Below, piece by piece: positions 62,514-64,000 of a DNA stretch of 64,000 bases; position 1 is the stretch's first letter; every line of letters starts with the position of its first letter. The position numbers and the translations under genes were made by a program. The DNA is taken from contig NZ_VNIM01000006.1 in the NCBI RefSeq assembly GCF_007785815.1, positions 1 through 64,000 on the forward strand, read 5' to 3'. Under the pieces are notes generated by a model. The model did no database searches and had not been told where the DNA came from. It saw only the letters and a list, made by a program, of their open reading frames with translations. The DNA comes from Alterirhizorhabdus solaris. GTDB taxonomy: Bacteria; Pseudomonadota; Alphaproteobacteria; Sphingomonadales; Sphingomonadaceae.

Positions 62514-63500
62514 CTAGAACGAATAGGCGATCGTGGCGCGGGTAATCGTGTCGAGCGTATCGCTCGCTGCCAGCGCGCCGCGCTCGTAGGTGACGTTGTA
62601 CGACAGCCGGGCCTTCAGCGCGCCGATCAGTTTCGTATCGAGCGAGGTGGTGGCCGATGCGTTGTTGTTGCCCTGCTCCACGAACAGCGCGCCATCCTGC
62701 ACGAAGGTGAGCGTCGGCGCGATCGCCCAGCGCACCCCCAGCGAGGCCCGCGCGGCGATGCGGGTGACGGCGCCCGTCTCGACGAAATCGGTGTGGCGCA
62801 GCGCCGGCCCACCCTCGAAATCCACGCGCAGCGTCGGCCCGGCCACGACGCGATAGCCGATGCCCGCGCCGCCGGTGTAGCGATCGGTATAGCCGAGCAG
62901 CCGGTCATGCTCATATTGCGCGATGCCGTAGGCGTAGAGCCGGTCACCGATCTTGTAGTTCGGCTGCCACGCGGCGTTGCCCCGTTCGGTCACCGTCTCG
63001 CCGTTGGTGCGCTGGTAATCGAACCGGCCGTTCAGCGTGTTGCGCCAGCGCAGGCCCTCGCGCGTCAGGTTCACCGCGCCGTACAGGCCGAAGCCGGCGT
63101 TGTTACCGGTAAAGCGCGATCCGCCGGCCTCCACCTCGCCTTTCCAGTTGTCCAGCAGCGCGGTGCTCGCCAGCGCATCGGCGCGGGCGCGCGCCGCCGC
63201 CGCCTGCTTCTCCGCCTGGCGTGCCGCGAACTCGGCGTCGAGCGCGTCGATCTGCGCGATCGTTTCCGGGTTGGTCTGGCGGGCGTAGCGCATGATCGTC
63301 TCGACCGCCGCCGCGTCGCCGCCGGCGGTCGCGGCCTCGATCAGGCTGCGCACCGCATCGGGCAACCGCGCAGGCGGCGGCGGCGGCGCGGGCGGTCCCT
63401 CGATCACCGGCACGAATTCGGGCGCGGGGGCGATCACCAGGATGGGCTGGGTCGGCGCCTGCATCGGCGCGTCGAGCAGCATCGGCAGGAACAGAAACAT
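62514..63500 (-). CDS. DUF481 outer-membrane barrel protein
   Basis: This is a 328-residue protein with a hydrophobic leader, a Pro-rich segment (about 28-50), a helical region (about 50-110, possible coiled coil, ARQAEKQAAAARARADALA), then a beta-barrel of the DUF481/YdiY type: WKGEVEAGGSRFTGNN, repeated YxYGIAQYEHDR-like strands and a final TRATIAYSF. It presumably inserts in the outer membrane. The coiled-coil preface resembles trimeric or periplasm-spanning arrangements but this is a guess. Confidence 0.83.
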   Translation of the reverse strand: MFLFLPMLLDAPMQAPTQPILVIAPAPEFVPVIEGPPAPPPPPARLPDAVRSLIEAATAGGDAAAVETIMRYARQTNPETIAQIDALDAEFAARQAEKQAAAARARADALASTALLDNWKGEVEAGGSRFTGNNAGFGLYGAVNLTREGLRWRNTLNGRFDYQRTNGETVTERGNAAWQPNYKIGDRLYAYGIAQYEHDRLLGYTDRYTGGAGIGYRVVAGPTLRVDFEGGPALRHTDFVETGAVTRIAARASLGVRWAIAPTLTFVQDGALFVEQGNNNASATTSLDTKLIGALKARLSYNVTYERGALAASDTLDTITRATIAYSF

Positions 63501-63537
63501 GCGCCGGTCTCCCCGGAATCAATCGGACGGGCCGGCC

Positions 63538-63858
63538 TCAGCCGTCCTGCCCGAGCAGCAGCGTGCCGCCCTTGCGCGCCACCACCTCGGCGATCTTGCC
63601 GCCGAACATCGCCAGCATCGGCGGCAAGATCAGGCTCACGCGGATATGGTCGTCCGCCACGTCGGCGGTGGCCGAGACGGCCTGGCCGAGCGCCTTCACC
63701 TCCAGCGCCATGCGGTCCTCCCCCGGCCACTGCGCCTTCACCTCGGCGACACCGCCGGGGATGTGCGCGGGCAGCTCGCCGATACGCGCCTTCATCCGCC
63801 GGCGTGCCTCGTCGCGGCCGAGCTTGTGGGGAATGTCGATGATCGTGGGATTGCTCAT
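63538..63858 (-). CDS. Polyhydroxyalkanoic acid system family protein
   Basis: This 106-residue cytoplasmic protein matches the small PHA-granule-region family: IIDIPHKLGRDEARRRMKARIGELP, then W-x-G-E-D-RMALEVKALGQAVSATADVADDHIRV and a hydrophobic IL-PPMLAMFGGKI segment. The family is often near polyhydroxyalkanoate genes and may bind granules or lipids; no PHA synthase is in this window. It is on the same strand as the DUF481 gene, 37 bases upstream of it. Confidence 0.82.
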   Translation of the reverse strand: MSNPTIIDIPHKLGRDEARRRMKARIGELPAHIPGGVAEVKAQWPGEDRMALEVKALGQAVSATADVADDHIRVSLILPPMLAMFGGKIAEVVARKGGTLLLGQDG

Positions 63859-63900
63859 CCGCCCTTCTAGCCCCGATCGCCGCGCCGACGATAGACCGCC

Positions 63901-64000
63901 TCAGCCGGAGAACGGGTAACGGGCGATCGTCTGCCACGGCCCGCCGCGATAATGGTGCGCGGCCAGCCCGGCGATCACCAGCGGCCGGGGCGAGAAACCG
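63901..64000 (-). CDS. C-terminal end of an unidentified protein (partial)
   Basis: The minus-strand frame entering from the right edge reads GFSPRPLVIAGLAAHHYRGG, then PWQTIARYPFSG, and ends at TGA 63903-63901. The codon use agrees with neighbouring genes and the stop is 42 bases before the PHA-system gene start, so this is probably the upstream gene of the same transcription unit. Thirty-three residues are too few to name the family. Confidence 0.5.
   Translation of the reverse strand, partial: GFSPRPLVIAGLAAHHYRGGPWQTIARYPFSG

Overview
The window is GC-rich, densely packed bacterial DNA. The gene families point to an alphaproteobacterium of the Sphingomonas group: large TonB-dependent receptors, a UrcA-family protein, a TPR-sulfotransferase, paralogous sterol-desaturase-like hydroxylases, a type-2 heme A synthase, a MerC-domain protein, and EcfG-like promoter sequences. 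This is inferred from gene content only; there is no rRNA or other marker in the window, and I see no tRNA and no CRISPR array.

Layout. 1-77: the 5' end of an IS630-family transposase runs off the left edge. 815-2466: a fatty acid hydroxylase/sterol desaturase-like protein and a small membrane protein. 2826-12860 (minus): a tightly coupled operon for an ABC importer (binding protein, permease, ATPase), a NikR-fold regulator, two DUF1989 proteins, a biotin-dependent 'urea' carboxylase and allophanate hydrolase. I read it as guanidine catabolism (guanidine carboxylase, carboxyguanidine deiminase, allophanate hydrolase). It is flanked by a hybrid histidine kinase without a sensor region and a LuxR-type response regulator (13004-15350). 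15469-23783: TPR-sulfotransferase, small secreted proteins, a second desaturase, a beta-propeller, a TonB receptor and a metallo-beta-lactamase-fold hydrolase. Several of these genes, and the desaturase at 815, share an upstream TACGTC-N4-GACSYA-like element. 23796-31551: DUF3429, PA2169-type and dodecin genes, a cofE-cofD-cofC coenzyme F420 operon, an M16 peptidase and a DUF1003 protein. 31616-34207: clpB behind an RpoH-like promoter.

34256-38706 is a divergent cassette of exported truncated globin and DUF3034 protein facing a cupredoxin-like protein and a GGDEF-EAL protein. 38927-48443 looks like a catabolic locus: Gfo/Idh/MocA oxidoreductase, aldo/keto reductase, LLM-class monooxygenase, PhyH-type dioxygenase, MFS transporter, sulfatase and TonB receptor. 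It is interrupted by intergenic repeats. 48546-54147 holds a secreted protein, a decayed acetyltransferase, a caspase-YARHG protein, a cyclodeaminase-like protein, a ThiE/TenI-like protein divergent from YggS, and DUF2254. 54161-58598 is core: prfC, MerC-domain protein, ctaA, rplM-rpsI. 59001-64000 carries a metallophosphoesterase, OmpA-like protein, DUF885 hydrolase, DUF481 outer-membrane protein, a PHA-system protein and the 3' end of an unidentified gene.

The strongest observations are two. First, matched TATTA-N16-TAATA operators lie in front of the guanidine operon and in front of its NikR-like regulator, whose nickel ligands are mostly missing. Second, a LuxR-type dyad recurs upstream of five genes, two copies being identical over 22 bp.
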